A stretch of DNA of 6,839 nucleotides from Thiothrix sp. (GTDB lineage Bacteria; Pseudomonadota; Gammaproteobacteria; Thiotrichales; Thiotrichaceae). Position 1 is the stretch's first letter; every line of letters begins with the position of its first letter. The notes beneath the pieces are model-generated. The model ran no database searches. It was not told the origin of the DNA and saw nothing but the letters and a program-made list of their open reading frames with translations. Positions 1 through 5,130 of the stretch are shown here, in pieces. Position numbers and translations under genes: made by a program. The stretch spans positions 1-6,839 of the forward strand of contig DRMA01000129.1 in assembly GCA_011375245.1 (NCBI GenBank), in the 5' to 3' direction.

Positions 1-488
1 GTTAGTTATGTCCTTCACCCTGCCTTAAATCGGCTATTGATGAATTGCTTTTTAGCCTACGCTAGTTTTAAGGGGAAAAGCTAGTGGTAAAGTTTAAGCA
101 AATGAGAATAAGTACTGCAAAGTATTGATTTAAGCGTTTTTTCATTTTATCGGAAAAATGATACCGTTTATTTTGTTTGTGATTTTTAATGGAATTTTCA
201 AGGGGTTAGTGTTTTTGATTTTTTGCCTTATGCCTAACTCACTCATGGCATTCATTGAGATAAAAAAGCGATTTGTACATAAAATGCCTACTAAAATAAA
301 CAAAAGCTATTTATACTGTTTTTTACAAAAATCGTCTGTTTGCATCAAGTTAGCTCAAGCGTTAGAAGTCCAAGTTACCATATCAAAATTTGGGAGAAGG
401 ATGCTGTATGGCAAATGGACTCGAAGATCTTGCGCTAAATTTTCATGCACGCCTTAGATAGCGATTAACTAAAGCAAAAATTGCTAAC
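1..488. other. Stretch without a supportable gene
   Basis: I see no convincing gene here. The longest open frame (158-457, plus, 99 codons) would begin with a hydrophobic stretch and end in a Lys/Arg/Cys-rich tail. Its only Shine-Dalgarno-like bases (GGA at 152-154) lie 3 nt from the ATG, too close, and I recognise no family. A fragment near its residues 65-78 (LAQALEVQVTISKF) faintly resembles a helix-turn-helix but lacks one residue of the usual spacing, so a decayed regulator or transposase is possible but unproven. The first 84 bases are open in frame 1 up to TAG, too short to interpret. An imperfect hairpin lies near 61-85 (GCTAG/TTTT ... AAAA/GCTAG). Just downstream of the ATPase stop, 473-485 can form a 5-bp stem, too weak to call a terminator. 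Confidence 0.5.
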
Positions 489-2831
489 CTATAAGCTAAC
501 CCTCCTCAATCGCAATGCATTACTAATCACCGAAACTGAGCTAAAGCTCATTGCTGCTGCTGCAATCATGGGTGAGAGTAATACACCAAAAAATGGATAA
601 AGCACACCTGCGGCAATAGGAACGCCTAGTGCATTATAAACAAAAGCAAAGAATAAATTCTGGCGGATATTTTTCATCACAGCTCGGCTCAATCGTCTTG
701 CGCGTACAATGCCTTGTAAGTCACCTTTAACGAGCGTAACACCTGCACTTTCTATCGCAACATCTGTACCTGTTCCCATGGCAATGCCGACCTGTGCTTG
801 GGCAAGGGCAGGCGCATCATTAATACCATCACCTGCCATCGCAACAATATGCCCATCGGCTTGCAGTTGTTTCACTACTTCTGCTTTTTGCTCGGGCAAA
901 ACATCGGCTTTTACACGATCAATTCCTAGTTTACGCGCAACAGCTTCAGCGGTTTTGCGATTATCACCTGTAAGCATCACCACCGTAACACCTTCTTTAT
1001 GTAAGACATTAATTGCCTCAGCCGTTGTTTTTTTAATCGGGTCAGCAACACTGATTAAGCCTACTGCTTGTTCTCCCATCACAACAAACATAACCGTCTG
1101 CCCCTCTTCACGCAGTTGATTGGCTTGATCTGGCAATTTGCCGACAGTAACGCCCAACTCCTGACAAAGTGTCTGATTGCCAATAGCAACCTGTTGGTCA
1201 TTCACTATTCCGACGACACCACGCCCTGTTAGTGATTCAAAGTTGCTAACCTTGAGTAACGGCAATGTTCTTTCTTCTGCCGCATCAACAATAGCTTTTG
1301 CTAAGGGATGTTCGCTGGCTTGTTCTAGGCTGGCAATAGCTTGTAATAAGGTGTTTTTATCCTGATTTTCGATTGGATAAATAGCCGTTAAACGGGGTTT
1401 ACCTTCGGTTAATGTTCCTGTTTTATCAACCACTAAGGTATCCACTTTTTCCATTATTTCTAATGACTCAGCATTTTTAATCAACACACCTGCGGCAGCA
1501 CCTTTGCCTGTGCCGACCATAATCGACATCGGTGTTGCCAAGCCTAATGCACAAGGGCAAGCAATAATAAGCACCGCAACGGCATTGATAATGCCATAGG
1601 CTAAGGCAGGTGAGGGGCCGAAGAAAAACCAGAGAATAAAGGTTGTTATGGCAACTAAAACAACAGTAGGTACAAAGTAAGCAGCTACTAAATCAGCTAG
1701 TTTTTGGATGGGGGCGCGAGAACGTTGTGCATCAGCGACCATTTTTACAATGTGTGACAGCAAGGTATCAGTACCTACTTTCTCGGCGGTGATTAAGAAA
1801 CTTCCTGTGGTATTTACCGTTGCACCAATAACGGTATCCCCTTTGCTCTTACTCACAGGGATGGCTTCTCCTGTAATCATTGACTCATCAATATTACTTT
1901 CACCTTCAATGACTCTACCATCAACAGGAATTTTTTCGCCAGGACGTACGCGCAAGATGTCACCTGTTTGTACATGTTCTAAAGGCACATCGGTCTCTTG
2001 TCCATCATCATTAACACGACGAGCTGTATTAGGAGCAAGCTCCAGTAAGGCACGAATCGCTGTATTGGTACTACTACGTGCTTTAAGTTCTAATACCTGT
2101 CCTAATAATACTAATACGGTAATGACGGCAGCCGCTTCAAAATAAACCGCTACTGTGCCACCTTCATGCTGCATTGCCAGTGGAAAGAGTGTTGGGGCAA
2201 AAAGGGCAACCAGACTATATAGCCATGCAATCGACACACCCATACCAATTAAAGTAAACATATTTAAATTCCATGTTTGCACCGATTGCCAAGCACGAAC
2301 AAAGAAAGGCCAGCCTCCCCATAAAACAACAGGCGTTGCGAGTACAAATTCAAGCCATTGTATCGTTGTCATCGGCAACCAAGTAGGTAATAGCTGCGGC
2401 ATTAGATCAGCCACCATCGCAATAACAAAAACAAGAAGGGCTAAAGGAAGACTGAACCAGAAACGGCGACTCATATCGGTCAATTCATCATTTTTTTCAT
2501 CAGTAGTGGTAATTCCCATCGGTTCTAGTGCCATACCACACTTAGGACAACTGCCTTGGTGATCTTGAATAATTTCGGGATGCATGGGACAGGTATAAGT
2601 CATCTCAGCTCCCTTTCCCTCTCTATTATGTGATACATGATGTTTTTTATGGTCTTCGTGTTTTTTCTTATCCAAATAAATAGAGGGGGCTTTTTGAAAT
2701 TTATCTTGGCAATGCTGGCTACAAAAATAATAGTCTTCGTCTTTTAACGTCATCTTGAAGCTACTGTCTGTGTTGGTAGACATACCACAAACAGGGTCTT
2801 TAAGTGTTTGATGCTGTGTTTTATGTTCCAT
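489..2831 (-). CDS. copA: Copper-exporting P1B-type ATPase with N-terminal YHS and heavy-metal-binding domains
   Basis: Inner-membrane pump that uses ATP to move Cu(+) (possibly Ag(+)) from cytoplasm to periplasm. It is 780 residues long. The N-terminus has no CxxC HMA domain. It has a YHS-type module (residues 11-54, DPVCGM, Cys15, Cys37, Cys41), a His/Lys-rich linker (57-68), then a heavy-metal-binding module (79-103, YTCPMHPE and CPKCGM; Cys81, His84, Cys95, Cys98). The core is complete: actuator TGEA at 320-323, CPC at 425-427, phosphorylated Asp469 in DKTGT, SEHPL at 506-510, TGDN at 621-624 and GDGIND at 667-672. Tyr732-Asn733 in TM7 and Met761/Ser765 in TM8 match the P1B-1 Cu(+) signature. 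The ATG at 2829-2831 has AGGAAG (2839-2844) 7 nt upstream and lies about 36 nt below a MerR-type promoter. It is a separate transcription unit from the genes to its right. It shares the name copA with the unrelated oxidase at the right edge. Confidence 0.96.
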   Translation of the reverse strand: MEHKTQHQTLKDPVCGMSTNTDSSFKMTLKDEDYYFCSQHCQDKFQKAPSIYLDKKKHEDHKKHHVSHNREGKGAEMTYTCPMHPEIIQDHQGSCPKCGMALEPMGITTTDEKNDELTDMSRRFWFSLPLALLVFVIAMVADLMPQLLPTWLPMTTIQWLEFVLATPVVLWGGWPFFVRAWQSVQTWNLNMFTLIGMGVSIAWLYSLVALFAPTLFPLAMQHEGGTVAVYFEAAAVITVLVLLGQVLELKARSSTNTAIRALLELAPNTARRVNDDGQETDVPLEHVQTGDILRVRPGEKIPVDGRVIEGESNIDESMITGEAIPVSKSKGDTVIGATVNTTGSFLITAEKVGTDTLLSHIVKMVADAQRSRAPIQKLADLVAAYFVPTVVLVAITTFILWFFFGPSPALAYGIINAVAVLIIACPCALGLATPMSIMVGTGKGAAAGVLIKNAESLEIMEKVDTLVVDKTGTLTEGKPRLTAIYPIENQDKNTLLQAIASLEQASEHPLAKAIVDAAEERTLPLLKVSNFESLTGRGVVGIVNDQQVAIGNQTLCQELGVTVGKLPDQANQLREEGQTVMFVVMGEQAVGLISVADPIKKTTAEAINVLHKEGVTVVMLTGDNRKTAEAVARKLGIDRVKADVLPEQKAEVVKQLQADGHIVAMAGDGINDAPALAQAQVGIAMGTGTDVAIESAGVTLVKGDLQGIVRARRLSRAVMKNIRQNLFFAFVYNALGVPIAAGVLYPFFGVLLSPMIAAAAMSFSSVSVISNALRLRRVSL

Positions 2832-2873
2832 GAATTCGCTTCCTTTACTTTAGGGTTAATCACACAATTAGGA

Positions 2874-2905
2874 AGTATAAAAGCTATGTGCAACACATAG
2901 GTCAA
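2874..2905 (-). promoter_or_regulatory. MerR/CueR-type promoter and operator of the copper ATPase
   Basis: Read on the minus strand, the -35 is TTGACC (2900-2905) and the -10 is TATACT (2874-2879), with 20 bp between them. That is the over-long spacer typical of promoters activated by MerR-family regulators. The spacer holds an inverted repeat, ACCTATGT (2895-2902), 5 bp, ACATAGCT (2882-2889), with one mismatched arm position. Transcription would start near 2867, giving a leader of about 36 nt. The regulator encoded at 3920-4342 is the obvious candidate to act here (inference). Confidence 0.88.
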
Positions 2906-2963
2906 ACAAAATATTATTGGATTGAGTGTGGTTGCAAAAAATGGAAAAAAGTTGAAAAAATAG

Positions 2964-2995
2964 TTGACCTATGTGCTGGACATAGGTTTTACACT
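2964..2995 (+). promoter_or_regulatory. MerR/CueR-type promoter and operator driving the small secreted-protein genes
   Basis: The -35 TTGACC (2964-2969) and -10 TACACT (2990-2995) are 20 bp apart. The spacer carries a perfect inverted repeat, ACCTATGT (2967-2974), GCTGG, ACATAGGT (2980-2987). This is nearly the same as the divergent ATPase operator, and the two -35 boxes stand back to back 58 bp apart. Transcription would begin around 3002 and first reach the gene at 3112, leaving a leader of about 110 nt. The exact match in geometry to the ATPase promoter is the main evidence that the downstream genes belong to the copper regulon. Confidence 0.87.
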
Positions 2996-3111
2996 TTATT
3001 CAAGCTTAAAAAATATTTGATTAGCCACTAATAAAAAGCTGATCAGAGAGAGATACCCCTGAAAAAGAAAGATGGAATTTTAGTCATCAGATAACCATTA
3101 AGGATAAAACC

Positions 3112-3486
3112 ATGAAAACATTAAAACTAAGCATTATCTTGGCAACGAGCTTACTAACAGGCTATACATATGCTGCCCCCTCTAATAGTAATGAGCTATA
3201 TGGTATTGATACAGCAGAAAGTAATTATATGGAAGGCTATGCATTCGATACGCAAATACCTACGAGTGAGCGGATTAACTTTTCAACACCAGTAAGCACT
3301 CAGATCAAAAATAATGAATTATACGATCCTAACGCAGTAGAAAGTAATTACCGTGAAGCGTATGCATTTGATACAGAGGCTTCTATGCTTAGTGAGCGTG
3401 TTAATTTTTCAGCACCAACAACCACTAAACGTGAGAATGCTGAGATATGGAATAATTTTTTAGCGAATGATGAATTTGATTTTTAA
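3112..3486 (+). CDS. Small secreted acidic protein with two internal repeats, unknown function
   Basis: Family not recognised. The 124-residue product starts with a Sec-type signal peptide (positive MKTLK, hydrophobic core, likely cut after Ala21), so the mature protein of about 103 residues should be periplasmic or secreted. It is built of two copies of a unit of about 40 residues (27-66 and 68-106), each with NELY, ESNY, a YAFDT segment and SER[IV]NFS, followed by a short acidic, aromatic tail ending EFDF. The mature part has roughly 18 acidic against 6 basic residues, no Cys, no His and two Met, unlike ordinary copper-binding proteins. AAGGA (3100-3104) sits 7 nt before the ATG. It is the first gene after the MerR-type promoter at 2964-2995, so copper or related metal induction is inferred. 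The next gene encodes a protein with similar motifs. A carboxylate metal binder or an envelope-stress protein are guesses only. Confidence 0.82.
   Translation: MKTLKLSIILATSLLTGYTYAAPSNSNELYGIDTAESNYMEGYAFDTQIPTSERINFSTPVSTQIKNNELYDPNAVESNYREAYAFDTEASMLSERVNFSAPTTTKRENAEIWNNFLANDEFDF
3190..3429 (+). repeat. Diverged tandem coding repeat, about 41 codons per unit
   Basis: Two adjacent units encode residues 27-66 and 68-106 of the first small secreted protein. NELY, ESNY, YAFDT and SER[IV]NFS recur at the same order with a 41-42 residue period. The DNA has drifted more than the protein, with many third-position changes, which suggests an old duplication kept by selection on the protein. Confidence 0.8.
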
Positions 3487-3498
3487 CCAACGATAATA

Positions 3499-3534
3499 TT
3501 GACCTGTGTATCATTGGTACACAGGTTATAGGAT
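3499..3534 (+). promoter_or_regulatory. Stretched copy of the MerR-type operator, or intergenic hairpin
   Basis: Thirteen bases after the first small gene stops, TTGACC (3499-3504) overlaps an inverted repeat with arms ACCTGTGTA (3502-3510) and TACACAGGT (3518-3526). The 8-bp core arms equal those of the operator at 5078-5098, but they are 9 bp apart instead of 5. TAGGAT (3529-3534) sits at the same +3 offset from the operator end as the -10 boxes of the other three sites, which stretches the -35/-10 spacing to 24 bp. In RNA the arms form a stem of 9-11 bp with a 7-nt loop. No U-run follows, so it does not look like a standard intrinsic terminator. It could be a decayed or altered operator, or an mRNA-stabilising hairpin between two co-transcribed genes. 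Confidence 0.6.
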
Positions 3535-3567
3535 TAAAGAATAACAGTGTAGAAATTTGCTTAACGC

Positions 3568-3573
3568 TATAAT
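3568..3573 (+). promoter_or_regulatory. Possible -10 box before the second small secreted gene
   Basis: TATAAT matches the sigma-70 -10 consensus exactly and would start transcription about 12 nt before the gene at 3592, leaving a very short leader that still includes the AAAGGA ribosome site. No good -35 is visible 16-18 bp upstream, and an AT-rich spacer can produce this hexamer by chance. If real, the second gene could be expressed apart from the first. Confidence 0.25.
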
Positions 3574-3591
3574 AAATAAAAGGAAATTAAA

Positions 3592-3897
3592 ATGAAAGAT
3601 ATGAGACTAATCGCATTACTTGTTAGTGTCTTTGCTATTAATGTCACAAATGCTATTCCATTAACACCTGATGAAATACTTTTAGCCATTGATGGTGAAA
3701 GCGATGCACCTTATCAAGTGGATGCCAACGCAACAAATCCATCTCCATTTGTCAGCTATATTTTATCCGCTATTGATGGTGAAAGTGATCAAGATAGTGC
3801 ATGGGAACGCCCATCTAGAGTCAATTTTGACTTATCAAATGGCTTGCGCTCACGCCCAAATAATGTGGATACACTTTTGCCAGATACTTATGACTAA
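3592..3897 (+). CDS. Small secreted acidic protein with an AIDGESD repeat, unknown function
   Basis: Family not recognised. The 101-residue product has a signal peptide (MKDMR, hydrophobic core, likely cut after Ala21). The mature 80 residues have about 15 acidic and 4 basic residues and no Cys, His or Met at all. The motif L-x-AIDGESD occurs twice (30-38 and 58-66). A downstream WERPSRVNFD (71-80) echoes the SERVNFS motif of the preceding gene, and AIDGES echoes its GIDTAES, so the two are probably distant paralogues (inference). AGGA at 3581-3584 lies 7 nt before the ATG. It follows the first small gene by 105 bp in the same direction and is probably read from the same MerR-type promoter, with the stretched operator in the gap. 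It converges on the metal regulator gene with only 22 bp between stops and no clear terminator there. The paired DGESD motifs suggest carboxylate metal coordination, but this is speculation. Confidence 0.8.
   Translation: MKDMRLIALLVSVFAINVTNAIPLTPDEILLAIDGESDAPYQVDANATNPSPFVSYILSAIDGESDQDSAWERPSRVNFDLSNGLRSRPNNVDTLLPDTYD
3679..3789 (+). repeat. Duplicated AIDGESD-coding segment, 84-bp period
   Basis: Residues 30-38 and 58-66 of the second small secreted protein are almost the same nine amino acids. At the DNA level ATTGATGGTGAAAG (3688-3701 and 3772-3785) is identical in both copies, and GAT follows after one silent C/T change. The conserved DNA suggests a younger duplication than the repeat in the neighbouring gene. 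Confidence 0.75.
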
Positions 3898-3919
3898 CTA
3901 ACGGATATATTTAGTGATA

Positions 3920-4342
3920 CTAGCTTGATGTTGGCGAAATAGCCGCTTCGATTAAAGGACAAACAGACTGAGTGTTATTATTGTCACCATCAGGCATATC
4001 CGACCACTGTAATAAAGCCTTCTCCATACGATCTTGTAATTCGATAAGCTCCTTTAAGTGCTGGCGATTTTCAACAATGCGATTCTTTAAGGTCTCTCGA
4101 ACATGAGGACAAGGTGAGTGTCCTTCACTTCGGCTTTGCATAATTTCTTGAATTTCATGCAAGGTAAAACCTAATGTTTTCGCCTGACGAATAAATTTCA
4201 GCCAATTGATTTCTTTAGGCTGATAAAGGCGATAACCATTCGCAGGATTACGCTCAGGTTGGAGTAAGCCCATGCGCGTGTAATAGCGCACGGCATCAGG
4301 GGTTGCACCACTTTTTTTGGCGAGTTCAGTGACTGTCATCAT
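3920..4342 (-). CDS. MerR-family metal-responsive transcriptional regulator, CueR/ZntR-like
   Basis: Cytoplasmic dimeric regulator that binds the over-long spacer of target promoters and activates them when metal binds. The 140-residue product has a MerR winged helix-turn-helix (residues 3-40, with VTELAKKSG, AVRYYTRMGLL and NGYRLY), a linker (50-76), a dimerisation helix (about 78-115) and a metal loop near the C-terminus. Aligned by hand to E. coli CueR, the position of Ser77 is Cys78, as in divalent-metal sensors. The position of Cys112 is Met116 (in SDMPDG). The second loop Cys is kept as Cys128 in VCPLIE. The ligand set Cys78/Met116/Cys128 is therefore not canonical CueR. Similar WxxMPDG...VCxLIE regulators are, to my recollection, common beside proteobacterial copper genes. 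It begins with overlapping ATG codons (4340-4342 or 4337-4339). The first overlaps the stop of the SHOCT gene as ATGA, so translation is probably coupled. No separate ribosome site is clear. Copper is the likely inducer from context. Confidence 0.92.
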   Translation of the reverse strand: MMTVTELAKKSGATPDAVRYYTRMGLLQPERNPANGYRLYQPKEINWLKFIRQAKTLGFTLHEIQEIMQSRSEGHSPCPHVRETLKNRIVENRQHLKELIELQDRMEKALLQWSDMPDGDNNNTQSVCPLIEAAISPTSS

Positions 4343-4545
4343 CCGTTTAAATCTCGTTTTTTTGCGCTATATTCTTCTCGGTTAATCTCACCTTTAGCAT
4401 AACGCTCTTTTAAAATATCAATGGCAGATTGTTGTTTTTCATTATTATTGTTATTAAATGATTTTGTCATCCATAGAAAAAGCACGACGAAGAAAATCAA
4501 CACTAACCACATAAAACCACCGCCAAACCAATGTCCATCATACAT
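4339..4545 (-). CDS. Small single-span membrane protein with C-terminal SHOCT domain
   Basis: The 68-residue product has one hydrophobic segment (about 10-27, GFMWLVLIFFVVLFLWM), an Asn-rich linker (31-35), then a SHOCT motif (about 40-66) with the usual pattern ILKERYAKGEINREEY followed by KKRDL. SHOCT is a short domain of about 30 residues found at the ends of many bacterial proteins; it is thought to aid oligomerisation, but no defined role is known here. Small membrane SHOCT proteins often accompany copper or heavy-metal efflux genes. AAGGAG (4553-4558) lies 7 nt before the ATG. The gene sits between the Met/His-rich protein gene and the metal regulator and overlaps the regulator by 4 bp. 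A hairpin lies immediately upstream of its ribosome site. The N-terminal MYDGHW carries the only His, so direct metal binding is not obvious. Confidence 0.88.
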   Translation of the reverse strand: MYDGHWFGGGFMWLVLIFFVVLFLWMTKSFNNNNNEKQQSAIDILKERYAKGEINREEYSAKKRDLNG

Positions 4546-4558
4546 TTTATTACTCCTT

Positions 4559-4596
4559 AAGTGCCTACATCCTTTTCATTCTGAACATAGGCACTT
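4559..4596 (-). repeat. Intergenic inverted repeat just before the SHOCT gene ribosome site
   Basis: AAGTGCCTA (4559-4567) pairs perfectly with TAGGCACTT (4588-4596), leaving a 20-nt loop. Read on the minus strand, the stem ends directly against the AAGGAG ribosome site of the SHOCT gene. There is no U-run after it, so it is not an intrinsic terminator. It may stabilise or process the mRNA between the Met/His-rich gene and the SHOCT and regulator genes, or modulate ribosome access (inference). Confidence 0.55.
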
Positions 4597-4612
4597 GTTA
4601 TTAATTAATAAC
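4597..4612. repeat. Perfect 16-bp AT-rich palindrome
   Basis: GTTATTAATTAATAAC reads the same on both strands and abuts the neighbouring hairpin, 14 bp after the stop of the Met/His-rich protein gene. It has no loop and could be a protein-binding site or a chance AT-rich palindrome. I assign no function. Confidence 0.35.
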
Positions 4613-4626
4613 GTTGAGTATCGTCA

Positions 4627-5013
4627 TTAATGCTTATCACCTTCTTTATGTTCATGATCACCGTCATGACTATCGCCTTCTTTATGCGCATGTTTATCAC
4701 CATGCATGCCACCACAACCACCATGCATTTTTTTCATCATACCCATCATGCCTTTCATTTTTTCCTTATGGGCAGCAAATAATTCTTTGCGCTTAGCCGT
4801 ATCTTCAGTATCAATAATAGTCTGCATTTCAGCTTGCATTTTAGCTCTCATTGCCTTCATTTTTTCCTGCATGGGCATATCCATTTTTTTACCTGCTTCA
4901 TCGGTATGACCTGCATGACCTGCATGTTCAGCTTCATTAGCATAAGCACCCATTGAAAGACTCATAGCAAGAAGTGGAACGGAAATAAGGGTTGTTAATA
5001 ATGGTGTTTTCAT
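4627..5013 (-). CDS. Met/His-rich periplasmic copper-binding-like protein
   Basis: The 128-residue product starts with a signal peptide probably cut at AYA|NE after residue 25. The mature 103 residues contain about 14 Met, 12 His and a single Cys (Cys100). They are arranged as a His cluster (30-36, HAGHAGH), a charged helical Met segment (44-63, with Met spaced 2-4 apart), a short helix-forming stretch (DTAKRKELFAAHKEKM), MKGMMGMMKKMHGGCGGMHG (87-106), and a His/Asp/Glu tail with HKEGDSH and HKEGDKH. Met-rich clusters favour Cu(+) and His favours Cu(2+), so a periplasmic copper sponge or chaperone is likely (inference). Similar proteins accompany cop clusters, but I know no settled symbol. 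TCCT at 5021-5024 (AGGA on the coding strand) is 7 nt upstream. It is the first gene after the MerR-type promoter at 5070-5101 and precedes the SHOCT and regulator genes. A 36-bp period in the DNA (CTTCTTTATG at 4641 and 4677) underlies the repeated tail. Confidence 0.87.
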   Translation of the reverse strand: MKTPLLTTLISVPLLAMSLSMGAYANEAEHAGHAGHTDEAGKKMDMPMQEKMKAMRAKMQAEMQTIIDTEDTAKRKELFAAHKEKMKGMMGMMKKMHGGCGGMHGDKHAHKEGDSHDGDHEHKEGDKH

Positions 5014-5069
5014 TGTATTTTCCTATTACTTTAGGGGGGAGAATTCAAGCTATCCATTAGCTTGAGTTA

Positions 5070-5101
5070 AGTGTACAACCTGTGTGTTAGACACAGGTCA
5101 A
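5070..5101 (-). promoter_or_regulatory. MerR/CueR-type promoter and operator of the Met/His-rich protein, SHOCT and regulator genes
   Basis: On the minus strand, -35 TTGACC (5096-5101) and -10 TACACT (5070-5075) are 20 bp apart around a perfect inverted repeat, ACCTGTGT (5091-5098), 5 bp, ACACAGGT (5078-5085). Transcription would start near 5063, about 50 nt before the ATG at 5013. Since the regulator gene lies at the end of this cluster, the site implies autoregulation (inference). It lies 29 bp after the copB stop with no clear terminator in between, so copAB read-through may also feed these genes. Confidence 0.87.
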
Positions 5102-5130
5102 TACGTTTTTTTAAAATTGTTGTCACAGGA

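Noticed and set aside
1..84. Frame 1 is open from the window edge to TAG, possibly the tail of an upstream gene
   Set aside because: Only 27 codons with no recognisable motif; a frame this short is often open by chance.
158..457. 99-codon plus-strand open frame with a hydrophobic N-terminus and a faint helix-turn-helix-like patch
   Set aside because: Poor ribosome site spacing, no recognisable family, and the helix-turn-helix pattern is one residue short. Kept only as a note in the left region.
473..485. Possible terminator of the copper ATPase (AGCAA-AAA-TTGCT)
   Set aside because: Five-bp AT-rich stem with a 3-nt loop and no clean U-tract; too weak to call.
709..2562. Several plus-strand open frames opposite the copper ATPase
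   Set aside because: They lie antisense to a fully conserved ATPase, show biased shadow composition (Ser/Thr/Pro-rich) and have no family resemblance.
3072..3083. Three-codon mini-frame (ATG GAA TTT TAG) in the leader of the first small secreted gene
   Set aside because: Too short to distinguish from chance, no regulatory codons, and no alternative hairpins of an attenuator were evident.
3689..3901. 70-codon plus-strand frame overlapping the second small secreted gene
   Set aside because: The 3592-3897 frame has a good ribosome site, signal peptide and repeats; this one has none of these.
4421..4909. Plus-strand open frames opposite the SHOCT and Met/His-rich genes, including His- and Tyr-rich products
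   Set aside because: Their composition follows from antisense reading of Met/His-rich codons (ATG/CAT), and the minus-strand genes explain the DNA.
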